Source: Cycas panzhihuaensis
Taxonomy: Eukaryota; Cycadophyta
Length of the DNA stretch: 64,000 nucleotides
Direction: 5' to 3'
Assembly: GCA_023213395.1 (NCBI GenBank)
Contig: CM041465.1
Location: forward strand, 168,027,741-168,091,740
This document shows positions 11,008 through 21,839 of the stretch, piece by piece. Positions within the stretch are counted from its first letter, which is position 1. Every line of letters starts with the position of its first letter. The notes beneath the pieces are model-generated. The model was not told the origin of the DNA, did no database searches, and was given only the letters and a program-made list of their open reading frames with translations. The translations under genes and the position numbers were made by a program.

Positions 11008-12050
11008 TTGGCAAAAGCCATGCAAGAGGAATATAAATCTATCGTTAAAAATGATACTTGGGAACTTGTAGACTTACCACCAAGGAAGAAAGCCATTGGA
11101 ACCAAATGGGTTTATAAGACTAAGTTCCACTCTGATGGATCAATTGATAAATATAAAGCTCGTTTAGTTGCCAAAGGATATGCCCAAAGAGAAGGCATAG
11201 ACTATCTTGAAACATTTGCCCCGTTGCTAGAATGGAATCGATTCGCATGATAATAAGTTTAGCCGCTCAAATGGGTTGGCCTGTTTATCAAATGGACGTA
11301 AAAAGTGCTTTCTTAAATGGTTATATCCAAGAAGATATATATGTCTCTCAACCCCTCGGTTTTGAAGTCAGGGGGGAAGAAAACAAAGTGTATAAGTTAA
11401 AGAAAGCGTTATATGGTCTGAAACAAGCACCTAAGGCTTGGTATTCCCGTATCGACACATATCTTAAAGATCAAGGGTTTGAAAGATCTCAAGCAGATCC
11501 AAACCTATACACTAAAATTAAAGAAAATTCGATATTGATCGTAGGACTTTACGTAGATGACTTAATTTATACCAGAAATGACTCCCAACTTTTAAGTCAA
11601 TTTAAAGAAGCTATGTGTAAGGAATTTGAAATGACAGACTTAGGTCTTATGCACTACTTCCTAGGATTGGAAGTGTGGCAAGATAAACAAGGAATATTTA
11701 TCTCTCAACGTAAATATATATTAGACCTTCTACAAAGATTTAATATGACAAACTGTAAACCATTGTCAATACCACGGTAAATTAGAATTAAACTCTCTAA
11801 GACAGATGACTCAACTTCGCTTGATCCCACTCACTATAGACAACCGATTGGTAGCCTACTTTATTTAACCTCTACTCGACCGATATAATATATTCTCGTA
11901 AGTGTTGTATCTAGATTTATGCAGATCCAAATACATCTCCGGGTAAGTCGCTAAAAGAATCCTCGATACCTTAAAGGGACTTCAGACTTTGGATTATACT
12001 ACAAACCTACATCCGAGTTTCGCTTAATCGGTTATACTGATTCGATTAAT
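11008..12050 (+). pseudogene. CopA reverse transcriptase
   Basis: The best preserved gene of the window. It starts with MQEEYKSIVKNDTWELVDLP, then GTKWVYKTKFHSDGSIDKYK and LVAKGYAQREGIDYLETFAP. A one-base loss in the C run near 11222 shifts the frame; the next frame continues ESIRMIISLAAQMGWPVYQM, DVKSAFLNGYIQEDIYVSQP, LKKALYGLKQAPKAWYSRI and the catalytic YVDDL at 11550-11564, ending with KPLSIPR. Catalytic Asp residues in QMDVKSAF and YVDD are present. After 11780 stops and small gaps accumulate. Lineage within copia is not resolved by eye. Confidence 0.92.
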
Positions 12051-12059
12051 TTGGTGATA

Positions 12060-12480
12060 TTGATGATAGAAAATCTACTTGGTTATGCATTTAGTATGGG
12101 ATCGCAGAGTAGCTTGGAGTACAAAGAAACAAAATACCATTTCCTTATCCACACCAAGGTAATATAAAGCCGCAGCAGTTAGGTGCCCGTGAATCAATCC
12201 GGTTAAGAAGACTCTTACAGATTTTCAAATTAAACAATGAAGGCCCCACTAAAATTTGGTGTGACAATCGAGCACTATTCAAATGACCAAAAATCCAAGA
12301 TTCCACGAGAACAAAGCACATTGAAACTCAATACCACTTTATTCTGAACTTGTACAAGCGTAATGTATAGAGTTGACTTATCAGAGCAATCAAGATCGAC
12401 AAGAGATATTTTACAAAGGCTTTGGGAAAAATCAAGTTTGAAAAGTTCAGAGATGATTTAGGAGTCATACACATTGGGCT
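12060..12480 (+). pseudogene. CopA RNase H
   Basis: This stretch aligns with the RNase H end at 1-419: recognisable parts are WSTKKQNTISLS, IWCDN and TKHIETQYHFI, followed by the FTKALGKIKFEKFRDDLGV tail. Compared with that copy it has several one- or two-base losses (for example around 12150 and 12250), so no frame stays open. The TKAL tail runs directly into the polypurine tract. Confidence 0.82.
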
Positions 12481-12482
12481 TA

Positions 12483-12492
12483 TGGGGGAGAA
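12483..12492 (+). other. CopA polypurine tract
   Basis: TGGGGGAGAA directly precedes the TGTTGGG start of the 3' LTR, the same tract as at 420-430. Confidence 0.88.
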
Positions 12493-12684
12493 TGTTGGGA
12501 ATAATCCCAATGTTCATGCACTAGAGCGCTTAGGGCCCCTCAAAGCCACCTTTGAGGGCCCCTAGGGCACCTTGAGCCATTCAAAGCCGCCCGGACCGAC
12601 CACTCATGTGAGGTAATGACACTGCTATTTATTTTTTATATTTTTTCAAACTAACCTTAATTGTTGTGCAGCTAGGGTGATGGC
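12493..12684 (+). repeat. CopA 3' LTR, truncated after 192 bp
   Basis: It matches the 5' LTR from TGTTGGGAATAAT to GCTAGGGTGATGGC. There the match ends abruptly: the 5' LTR continues GCCCGATGCC, while this side continues CATTGATTGTGACC. The TATA box, R and U5 (about 140 bp) and any target duplication are missing, so the right end was removed by a later deletion or rearrangement. Confidence 0.9.
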
Positions 12685-14165
12685 CATTGATTGTGACCAG
12701 TCCTATTGGTAACTTCCTTATCAATAAAACAATACATTCTTTTGTATCTCCCCATGAGTCAGGTTATGAGTCTTTTTTAGACCAGTCTTTCCTTGAAATT
12801 GACTCTCATCCTAAGTATAATGGCTCTTATTCCTTTGATAGTAGTGAGGTCCTAGACCTCCTATTGGCTTATCTTTCACCCTTAATATAGAGATACCTAT
12901 TGAGATTTTTTTTTTTTCATTTTCTAACCTAGCTTATTGAGCTTTCTTATGAGCATGATATTGACACTTGCTTTGATGAGGTTTCTAAACTCCTTATTGA
13001 GTGTCCCACTAGTTCTAATTTATAAACACGTGAAGGGTCATACTTTGATGACCTTAGATTATTAAATTGGGAGAGTTGTTCTTTAGAAAGTACTATACCT
13101 AAGCCATTTGAGGAAGATATTCAACCCCAAGATGATGAGATTGATTTGTTTATTTCTACTATTGTTCAATCTACCCCACATGTATCCTTAGGGGTTAGAC
13201 TTCATTCACCTAGTCTTTCCCTCATCTTAGTTAGGGTTGACACATCTATTATATGCATGCTTATTTCACTTATTCTATAACAAGTATTAGATATGATTTT
13301 ACAAGTTTTTTCCTTACCTTCTATCATATGCCCACTAAAACTTTTATTAGATATTCCTTAAATTTATCTTAATCATTATCATGAGTTGATTCCATATAGT
13401 CCACCTCTAGCTCATAAACATTTTCTCAGAACATGCTTATAAGACTAGAACCATTTTGAATTGGGTCATCTCTCCTTTTTCTTTGAAGCTTGAGATCCTT
13501 TTTAGCCTTAAGTAATTCATCCTTATTAAGTCAATTTCTTTTCCCTTTCAAGAAAAGAAATTAATATCATTGGGAAGGTCTTCTTTTATTAGTTCATGGC
13601 TAGCTAGCAGACCAAGACCTTTATTAGACTTTATCCTTGATGAGAATAGTTAGTCTAAGGATTCCTTCATATAATTACCTTTTAGTTTCACTTTGGATGA
13701 TGATAGCATTAGGTCATTACATCCTATTATGGCCTCCTCTACCATTCTAAATCATCCACTTCAATTACTTTTTCCTTTGTTTGATAACCGGTTGCTCACT
13801 TGCACATCAAACTTTGAGATTACCTCCTTCCTTGGAGGCTTTTCTGATTAAGATAGAGTTCTTATTCCTCTAGATGACCTTTTATCCACCATGGGTTTAA
13901 CCAATACTTAACTCCATAATAAGTAGAAACTATGACTCCAAGAAATTTATCTACTAAAGAGTATAAACTATGATAGACTTCCCCTCTATAATGAGGATAA
14001 ACTATGGCTTCGAATATTTCTTCTTGCCTAATGAGCTAAAACTATGGGCAATTATTTTCTTGAATTTCTTATTATCTTCTTTTGAGATTTATTTTACTTT
14101 TATTGAAAGTCTTACCTATGATCATATAAGCCTTTTGATCCTTCTATCATTTGTATTGCATTGCA
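12685..14165 (+). other. unassigned region with a decayed coding-like segment
   Basis: Between 12690 and about 13230 one strand gives protein-like sequence in two successive frames: SPIGNFLINKTIHSFV, GYESFLDQSFLEIDSHP and SSEVLDLLLAYLSPLI, then after a T11-rich break IELSYEHDIDTCFDEVSKLL and EDIQPQDDEIDLFISTIVQS. It is acidic and Ser/Leu-rich, and I do not recognise a family. It starts right at the CopA truncation point. From about 13260 to 14165 frames are broken. AAACTATG recurs four times at intervals of about 35-41 bp between 13925 and 14050, perhaps a worn tandem repeat. Confidence 0.35.
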
Positions 14166-14263
14166 TGTGAAGTTTGAATAGTTTTGAAGGTAACTCAGCC
14201 TTAGGTCCTCCATCTCTAACTGATTGAAGGAGATAACAATAGGACCATCATACTCTATCTCAT

Positions 14264-14430
14264 TCATGAAAACCCCTTGTAGGCACGGAAGGATAAGAGT
14301 AAGTCCCTACATTATCCCATTCGTGAAAACCCCTTGTGGGCACAAAAGGATAAGGGTTGTATCATTTTGGTAAATCAGAACCTATGAAATCCCAAAAAGG
14401 CATGGGGGATAACCAAATGGTATATGGATA
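14264..14430 (+). repeat. three-unit repeat in the CopD 3' spacer
   Basis: Units start near 14264, 14321 and 14383. The first two read TCATGAAAACCCCTTGTAGG and TCGTGAAAACCCCTTGTGGG and end in AGGATAAG; the third is weaker (TATGAAATCCCAAAAAGG ... GGGGGATAACC). The same three units in the same order occur on the other strand in CopC (54359, 54318 and 54256, reading leftward). Non-coding. Confidence 0.65.
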
Positions 14431-14656
14431 TTCAGTAGATTTTAGCCATAAAATTCATTATAATGATTGGATATCTTGCTTTATTTAAAGAGCCACCTGA
14501 TCTAGGTTAGTAGATTAAAAAATCTGTGGATTTTCTTCCCCATGAGGGTTTCCCACAAAAGTGTCATAGTAGTTTACTTTGTAAAAGGCTCAAATGAAGA
14601 CCTCATAGGATAGAATAAAATAGGATGAAATTACCTTCTACCATTAAGGGAGAGGT

Positions 14657-14985
14657 TGAAATGAGTTAATGTTACAAGGTTATTATATTAGTTGATTATT
14701 TCTTAAAAGGGTCTTAAGTGAACTTTAAATTAGATCACTTAAGTAAAATGCACTTTCATGAGTATTATGTGTAATTTCATTTCACCTAACTCTAATGCTC
14801 CCTCTTTCAATATAAAAGTAAAAGCTCAATGGAGGAAGCTCATTCTTACCTCCCCATTTTATGAGAGTTACTCTCTTTCTCTCAAGTATCTCTTGCTCCT
14901 ATATTTTCCTTTGTGTTTAGTGCATGGAGATGAAGGATATATCCACTCTTTTCACCAATATACTCATCTAATAAATCAACAAATA
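14657..14985 (+). repeat. CopD 3' LTR
   Basis: It begins TGAAATGAGTTAATG directly after a purine tract. Shared words with the CopC LTR (reverse complement) include GATCACTTAAGT, AATGYACTTT, TGTAATTT, CTAATGCTC and a stretch of CTCAA..GGAGG. The right end is not certain; ...CACTCTTTTCACC or a little later would match the CopC LTR length of about 313 bp. Confidence 0.6.
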
Positions 14986-16684
14986 AACAAGAGTATATGC
15001 TTATAAAATAACTAATCTATGTTATTCTAAGCTAAGTTAAGAAACAAAATGAGTATACACCTTCATTTACCTATTAGAGTAATGTCCATGATATTCTTAG
15101 ATTGTAGGAAACATTTGATTCCTTGGTAGTAAAACCTCTACAGATAATAGATGTAAGATAGTGAATGATATCAATAATACCTAGGTTAGTCTAGCAATGA
15201 GCCTATAAACATGAAAGGGAAAGGTAGTTTACCATAACTTATCCTCCTTAGTAGGTGTTTGGATAATGTTTCCCTTTATTTAACCTTGTTGACAAGGACT
15301 TTAGAGTTATATTATCTAGGGTGTAAGATTAGTCAATGGCCTAATCAAACCATGAGGTAATGACTATAACAAACCTAGATGAACATAAATAGACCAATAT
15401 AGTTTATACACTTTATTGGTTATTTTTTAAAGTGGTCTTTGGTGGTTGAGGAGTAGCCTTAGTAACTATGTAAGGATGGGCTTAAAGCCAAAGATCTTTA
15501 GGCAAAAGAGGGCGCACCTCGAATGTGTGGTGATGAAGATTTGAAAGTCAAAGATAATCGTTATAGTTTATCCTCATTAGTAGTCATTTTTTAGAGGTAG
15601 AGTTATTTAGGCTTGTCTTAGAGACATATTTTATATTTTTTTGGTCTTATATATTTTTTTAAAAATTATTTTATAATTTTTTTTAGATTTATTTATTAAT
15701 TTATATATTTTTTATATTTTTGTTTGACTTTTGAAAGGTAAATGCATTGGAAGAAAATGACATGAATAAGAAAAGATGAGATTAAGGATATTATAGGAGT
15801 GTTGCCCCTTTAGAAATCCATATTTAAATTTATAAGGTAGTTCACTCTCATTTTGGAGTAACTGTGGTAGTTTAGGCTCTTACCAAAGCAAAGGGAAATT
15901 TGGGATATTGGTTAAGCTTTAATAGTACTTCCCAACTCCTAAGAATAGTATGGACATTTTAATATACATGTGAATACAAGTATACTTTACTACTCTTTAC
16001 ATCTCATGGATTTGATATATCATAATTTTAGATAGTTGGAGCATGTTTCTACTTACTTGCTTTGTTGCTTACCTATGTATTAATAGTCGATGATGAGTAT
16101 GACTTCAATCAATGGCTATTAATCCACTCATCGAGCTCTTTAAGGGAGAACATATGCTAAATTCTCCTTTGCAACATTCTCTTTCCTTTGTTTTGATCAA
16201 TCAAATCCATTTTCTTCATCATTTACTAGCTAGTTCTAACTAATTTACACCTAAAACTCTTCATTCATGAGTTTTTAACTTGATTACATGTGTTTTTCAT
16301 TGGAAAACCTCATCTATTTCCAAACTACTAGTAATTTTGCTTATAATAGTGGTTCCGTAAAATATTTTATGATACTATGAATATGTTCATAGTATGACTA
16401 TCACCAATCTATATTTGGGTATGTAGGTGAGTCAACTTATTAATGCATAATTGTTATCCATGGTCAGTTTGTATTAGCCCCAATATAGCACCCATTAGGT
16501 TTGGGTAGCCTAAAAGGCTAAATCTCACTTAAATCTTCATATCCTCATGTAGTTTTGAGTGAATCTATGAACAAAACTTATGGATTTGGTTTGATAGTTT
16601 TCTCTTATATTATGGGCTAAAAACCACTCATCCTACATGTTGCCATTATCTATAAGATCCCCTCATTTTTCCATTGGAAGGGGA
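14986..16684. other. unassigned region left of CopB
   Basis: No coding domain was recognised. The stretch 15610-15725 is almost pure A+T. The sequence is interrupted by CopB and continues at 22683. It may be the 5' LTR and leader of the Tat-type element whose gag starts near 24700, but I could not identify an LTR boundary, a primer site or a matching 3' LTR. Confidence 0.35.
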
Positions 16685-17070
16685 TGTTAAAACATTGTAA
16701 TACCTCATCCATTTCTTCTTATTTATGTAAATTAATGTTTATAATATATTAATAGACCATTGATGTAATTTAATCATATTGGATACTGAGGTTAGGTCCA
16801 CCTATTATGCCATTAAGTTAGCCTATCCTATTGCATTGTAATATTGGTGGATGGCTATAAATACTACCCTGCATGCTTGTACTTTTATATATTAAATTCT
16901 AATTAATACGAAAGCTCTGCTCAAGAGAGAGCCTACGGTGTGGTGAATTCACCCATACCATTACATGATCATATGTCTTACTTGTTTTCTTGATTTTTTA
17001 AATATTTATTAATATTTTAGTTATTGTACTTGAATCAGGGCACATGTATTTAGATCCTATTATTCTCACA
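16685..17070 (+). repeat. CopB 5' LTR (386 bp)
   Basis: It begins TGTTAAAACATTGTAATACC and ends ATTATTCTCACA, with the primer site immediately following. A TATA box (CTATAAATA) lies at 16855-16863. Matches the LTR at 22297 along its entire length. Confidence 0.93.
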
Positions 17071-17082
17071 TGGTATCAGAGC
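17071..17082 (+). other. CopB primer binding site, initiator tRNA-Met
   Basis: TGGTATCAGAGC directly abuts the CA end of the 5' LTR, identical to the CopA site. Confidence 0.93.
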
Positions 17083-18690
17083 TTATATGTGTTTGATTAA
17101 AAAATATTTTGGTAATTTTAGTTAAATTTTCTCTATTTTCGTCACATTCTTTGGTAAATCTAAGGTTTTATATAGTGTTGGAGCTCACACACAGCTAGTT
17201 GTAAGAGATTTTAGCCTCCCAAAGTAGATTTTAAAGCTCATTTACATACATTTTTGGTTTTACTCAGTTTTATTGAAGAAAACACATGAAAAATCATGTT
17301 TTTTACTTGTTGTAATTATATTGCTGATGATTGTTACTTGTTAGAGCATTTATAGTATTTGTAGTAGCCCCACACCTATTTCCAGTGCCTAACAAGGGAG
17401 CTTTCTAGAGTTTTTTGGCTATTTTTGGCTCTATTCTTCATTGTATGGTCTAGAGAGAACCCTAGACTTCCACAACTTCGTTCTCCTCAATATAAGGTTT
17501 TTTTTTTCTAATTCCAATTCTACTAGGTACCAATCATTATTATGTCCCTTTTTCTAAAATTTCATCTTATTCTGAGTCCAATTGACCCTCTGTTAAGGTT
17601 TTGCATTCCTACTTTGCTTACCCATATTTGTGCGCAAGTCACATAAAGCTCAAAAAAGGTACCTGTGCTATTTCTATAATATCTCTGCAACCATTTATCA
17701 AATTTACAAACCATCTAAAGCATCAAAAATATAATTCAAAGCTCTATAATTTGGAATTAAATTTAGCTAGATTTGGAGTTGATTTGAGGGAGATATTTAT
17801 TGCTCAAATTAACCTTTATGTTCAAGCTATCTGAGCTATATTTTTTAAGATTTGAAAATATTTTTTAATTTTCTTAAGGTTCTTTTGCTAGATTAGATTA
17901 TGGCTTATCATTTTCAACTATTCAATTCTAATTTTTAAGTCTAATAAGTGCCTGGTGATGTCTCATGTGTAGATGTTACTCTTAGAAGGTTGAGGAAGTT
18001 AACTCTTAAAGCTTAGCCCATCAAGAGCATTCTAAACCTACCCTTACCATTTTAATTTACTTTTCTTTTATCCATTTCATTTATTGCATTAAAAAGAACC
18101 TTTTGTATGTAAGAAACTCACTTAAAAAATTAAATTTTCACATTAAAAATATAACTCCCAAATTGAATCCTTATTTCTAGCCTTGCAAGTGGAATGGTTA
18201 GGACCCCTGAAGTTACCACCATATACATGCCCTTGGCCTACTCATATTAGATGAGGAACACCATTGTCTATAAGGTGTAATAGATGGCAAGCTGAGGAGG
18301 AGACCCTATCTTTTAGAGTTTGGAGACTAAGCTAGACCCAGGGAGGTGAGTGCCTTGTTTAGTAAGTTTTCACCGCTAAATCTATCATTCAGCATAAGAC
18401 TGGTAGAGGTGGAGAAATAAATTGGGGGGGGGTCTTAGGACCTTCTTAGTAGCCCACGTATTAAGGTATATTGAGCCCCTTAGCTCATGTACTAGTATAT
18501 TGGGTCCCTAGTTTGCCACTTATGGGTAGGCACCACTAGATAAGATAACAAACAAGAGATTTCCTGGGGATCCTTTACCTTAGAATTCTAAATTAGAAGC
18601 CACTTACGTAGATTAGTACCTTATCATATAAAAACTTAAAAACATCAAACACAAAAAAAAAAAAAAAAAAAAAAAAAAACACTTTCAAAC
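17083..18690 (+). other. CopB leader with A27 tract
   Basis: 1.6 kb without a recognisable gene. The first kilobase is T-rich and lacks similarity to the CopA leader; then comes the conserved block at 18128-18568, then about 80 bp and an uninterrupted run of 27 A (18653-18679) ending eleven bases before the gag ATG at 18691. Layout (T-rich variable leader, conserved block, gag) is the same as in CopA. Confidence 0.7.
18128..18568 (+). other. conserved pre-gag leader block (CopB copy)
   Basis: Counterpart of 7686-8107. Recognisable in order: TTTTCACATTAAA, CCCAAATTGAAT, AGGACCCCTGAAGTTACC, GGCCTACTCATATTAGATGA, TTTGGAGACTAAG, GTGAGTGCCTT, TTCACCGCTAAATC, CTTCTTAGTAGCCC, AAGGTATATTGAGCCC, TGGGTCCC, GTAGGC. 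A run of eight G (18424-18431) is specific to this copy. It contains stops in every frame. Confidence 0.75.
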
Positions 18691-19960
18691 ATGGCATTAT
18701 AAATGCTTCTTTCCAACAACATCAAACTTAATGGTATTAATAACTTTATACCTTGGAAAAAGCAAGTCAAAAACTTGCTTATTATGAATAAATATTAGGC
18801 CTATGTCAATGGGGACATACCCATGCCTAAGCCCACTTAAGATTCAAATGATCCCACTAAAACTATTCCACCTAATCTTGTAGCCTTAGCCAACTTTAAA
18901 GCTAAGGATAATATAGCATAATCCTTCCTCTACTTGGTGGTTGAAGACCAAGTGGATCAAAACATTGAAACAACACAATGCTCAAATGAAGCTTAGACCA
19001 TACTTTATTCACTCTATGAGAGGAAGGATGAATCTAGGTCTTTTACCCTTAAGGTTCACCTATTTACCATGCCTTTTTCCAAAAACATTACAAATAATTT
19101 GACCGAAGTCAAAACTATTAGAAACTAATTGATTATCTTTAGTAAGCCACCTTCCGACCATGATCTAATCTCAAGCATTATAAACATTTTACCTATTGAA
19201 TATAACTCCTTTGTCTCTATGTTACATGATAACTACTCTAAGATAGGCTTCATAACCTTTGAGGGGCTCTTGCTTTGAGAGGAAAATATTCTCAATGGAC
19301 TATGGGTGACATGGACATTTGACTTAGCTCTTTCCTTTATAGCCCAAAACTCAAAAAAAGGTAAGAATGTTAATAGAGCATTCTAATAGCTTAGTCAGCA
19401 ACAAGACCTAGCTCAACTCTTAGACTCTCTTTCTATATTACAAAAGTTACATTAGTAGCCAACTCAACAGTATCTTATTGGCACCTTCTCCTCCTCTAGT
19501 CCAAATTAATAACTTCAACAATTATAGCATCAACCATAGGGAAAGTCTTAAACAAATCAACAGGGTAAACAAAATGTAATCTATCTTTACTGTGGAAAAT
19601 CGAGATACCTAGCTATTGAATGCAAGAGAGGACAAGCTAATTTATAACTCTTACAAAACTAAGGGAGCCAAGTATATGGGCTAGTCTATAAATAACCACC
19701 CCCTAATTATCAATAAGGAGCACTTTCATACTATCAAGGAGGCCCTAATTACAATCAATAAAGAGAAGGAGTTTCTTATCAATAAGGAGGACCATGCCCT
19801 CCTTAAGGAGCCCCCTTTCCATAATAAAGAGGCCTTTATTATCAATATGATGGTCCAATTCAACAATAAGGAGGCCTTTTCTTCCCACAAGGAGGGCCAT
19901 CATATCAACCTCAAGGCCAATTCTATTAGCAGAATTGGAATCTAAGGCCTACACAAGGTC
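18691..19960 (+). pseudogene. CopB gag
   Basis: Copia gag. After the ATG the frame gives LLSNNIKLNGINNFIPWKKQ, with LNGINNFIPWK corresponding to FDGNNFLNWS in CopA, then NLVALANFKAKDNIA, LYSLYERKDESRSFTLKVHL and SIINILPIEYNSFVSML. The zinc knuckle near 19580 is degraded (YCGKSRYLAIECKRG, one Cys missing). More than ten in-frame stops are present; most convert back to Trp (TAG from TGG) or Gln (TAA or TAG from CAA or CAG) by one transition. A Gln/Gly/Pro repeat region follows the knuckle. Confidence 0.8.
19700..19925 (+). repeat. Gln-Gln-Gly-Gly coding repeats in CopB gag
   Basis: The motif AAGGAGG or AAGGAGC recurs about six times (near 19714, 19734, 19786, 19805, 19869 and 19889) in a setting that encodes Y-Q-Q-G-G-P-like units. 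In at least three units CAACAAGGAGG has become CAATAAGGAGG, turning the second Gln into a stop. This would have formed a flexible Gln/Gly/Pro-rich tail between nucleocapsid and protease. Confidence 0.6.
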
Positions 19961-20094
19961 AAAGACCTTAAAATAGGTAGCAGTTCTCAAACAGGAATCA
20001 AAGGAACCAATAATACAATTAATAATAAAGTGGAAATATGGAATATGGGGAAGACTCCTCCTCCCATAACCTATTTTTTGTACCATTATCCTCT

Positions 20095-21730
20095 TAGCTT
20101 GATGAGACCACATGGCTTCTTTATTTTGGTACAATAAGACACATGATAGTTTCTGACAAAATGTTGGAAGAGACCCAACTAATCAACACTTAAATGGTCA
20201 TATTTAGGGATAATATGACTTAAAATATGACTAAAATTAGTAGGGAACCAATCACATTGAAGGACTTTTACATTAGACACCACATAAATAATGTATTCCT
20301 TGTACCTGGTATGAAGATGAACCTGTTTTCCATCAATCAAATGGATAAGAAGAACTTAGATGTTCTTTTTAGCCAGGGTATTTATAAAATTATAGACCAT
20401 GCTATAGGCAAACTTGTGGCCATAGGACATGAAGATGGTAGCTTATACAAGCTAGATGGAGTTCCTCTTTCCGCTACTCCTCAACATGACTCCTACTCAA
20501 TGGCCAACACAACTCAATGTGATAAGAAGAAGGATGTAATTGAGGAAGAGTCTCCTTTCATATATGAACCAAGAGAATACTCCTACTCAAAGGATGAAGT
20601 GACCACAAATAGATCCAAAGACCACCTATAGCATCAATTCTTAAGTCATTTAAATATGCAAATCTTGAATCTCATGTCTAGGATTAAAATGGTATATAAC
20701 CTACCTAAAATCAAGAGATATTAGAATATATGTGAGGCATGCCTAAAGGGAAAGTAGCAAAGAGAAAAATTCCCTTATAAGAATGCTCAGAGAGCTTCAC
20801 AATAATTAGAGTTGGTACATTCTGATATTTGTGGGCCTATGTCCACCCAATCTCTCAATGGTAGTTAGTATTTCATTACCTTCATAGATGACTTCTTAAG
20901 GAAAGTATGGGTCTACTTCTTGAGAAATAAATATCAAGCCCAAGATAGATTCAAAGAGTTCAAAGCTTCTACTAAAAATAAAAGTGGAATGAGAATCAAG
21001 ACCCTTAGATATGATAATGTAGGTGAGTATATTTCAAATTAGTTCAATAACTTTTTCAAAGAACATGGCATCGAACATCAATTTTCTGATCCTCACACAT
21101 CTCTGCAGAATGGTGTAGCTGAAAGGATGAATAAGACTTTGATTAACAAAGGAAAATCCATGCTTAGTGCAAGAAATCTTACCACTAGATTTTTGGGTAA
21201 TTCCATTGCTACAACTTCTTACCTAACCAACATAAGTCCCATAGTTATGGTTAGGAACATTACTCCTGAAGAAGCTTGGTTAAGTCAGAAACCATCTATA
21301 GCTCACCTAAGGATCTTTGGATACACGGCATACAAATATGTCCCAAAGGATAATAGGAAGAAACTTGATGACAAGAGCCTTAAGTGCATCTTCTTTGGCT
21401 ATGTACCTCGTTGCAAAGCCTATAAAGTCTTTGATATAGTTGGTAACTAAGCTTACATGACACAGGATGTAATCTTTGTATAAGAACCACATGTATTGAT
21501 ACCGTCTCCATATCAAATTGTAGTAGAAGATGAAGTTGGTGCAACACAAGTGACCCTTAGACAAACTTTGGAGCCACTTATACCAACTTTCTCCTACACT
21601 CCTAGTCTATTATTAGTTCCAACAACTTCTTTGTTATCTACTCAAGTAAGTACAAATTTGCCTCTCATTTCAATTGATGACCTTCAGGTGGAAGCCACCA
21701 ACTTTCAGCCACCTCCTAAGTGGGTACAAT
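20095..21730 (+). pseudogene. CopB protease remnant and integrase with intact DDE triad
   Basis: The protease site is reduced to WLLYFGTIRHM near 20108-20140, where copia proteases have W-L-D-S-G-A-x-x-H-M: both Asp and Ser are lost. The frame then gives VFLVPGMKMNLFSINQM and the pre-integrase HQFLSHLNMQILNLMSRIKM (its Trp is now TAG). The integrase core keeps all three catalytic residues in one frame: Asp in LVHSDICGPM (20824), Asp in LRYDNVGEY (21013) and Glu in NGVAERMNKT (21121), with 35 residues between the last two. The C-terminal signature HLRIFGYTAYKYVPKDNRKK and LKCIFFGYVPRCKAYKVFD ends near 21450. A few stops interrupt it. Confidence 0.88.
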
Positions 21731-21839
21731 AGCTTTTAAAGGATGCTCCTCCTCCCTCCACAGCTACCAAGAGGCCTTTTAAGATGATGCACTCTATAAA
21801 TTTTTCCCTCATGGCACGTCCCTAAAACTCTTGAGCCTT

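Larger units (their letters stand above)
4401..12684 (+). mobile_element. CopA: Ty1/copia LTR retrotransposon, 3' LTR truncated
   Basis: Order along the plus strand: 5' LTR, initiator-Met primer site, a very long leader (about 3.5 kb), gag, protease, integrase, reverse transcriptase, RNase H, polypurine tract, partial 3' LTR. This protease-integrase-RT order defines Ty1/copia. The left LTR is flanked by CTCCC; no partner can be sought on the right because the 3' LTR stops after 192 bp. Over the shared 192 bp the two LTRs differ at about eight positions by eye, mostly C/T, so this is one of the younger elements here. It is not autonomous: gag and pol carry frameshifts and nonsense codons, and the protease active site is altered. 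Confidence 0.9.
14166..14985 (+). mobile_element. CopD: 3' end of a copia element (spacer plus LTR)
   Basis: The segment aligns with the reverse complement of the 3' end of CopC (53656-54490). GAAGTTTGAATAGTTTTGAA at 14171 corresponds to the last RNase H codons of CopC, followed by a shared 3' spacer with three repeated units, a polypurine tract (AAGGGAGAGG) and an LTR. Everything upstream of RNase H is missing: DNA left of 14166 no longer matches CopC. The piece is therefore 5'-truncated, or the rest was deleted. LTR and spacer are much diverged from CopC, so it is a related family rather than a recent copy. Confidence 0.7.
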
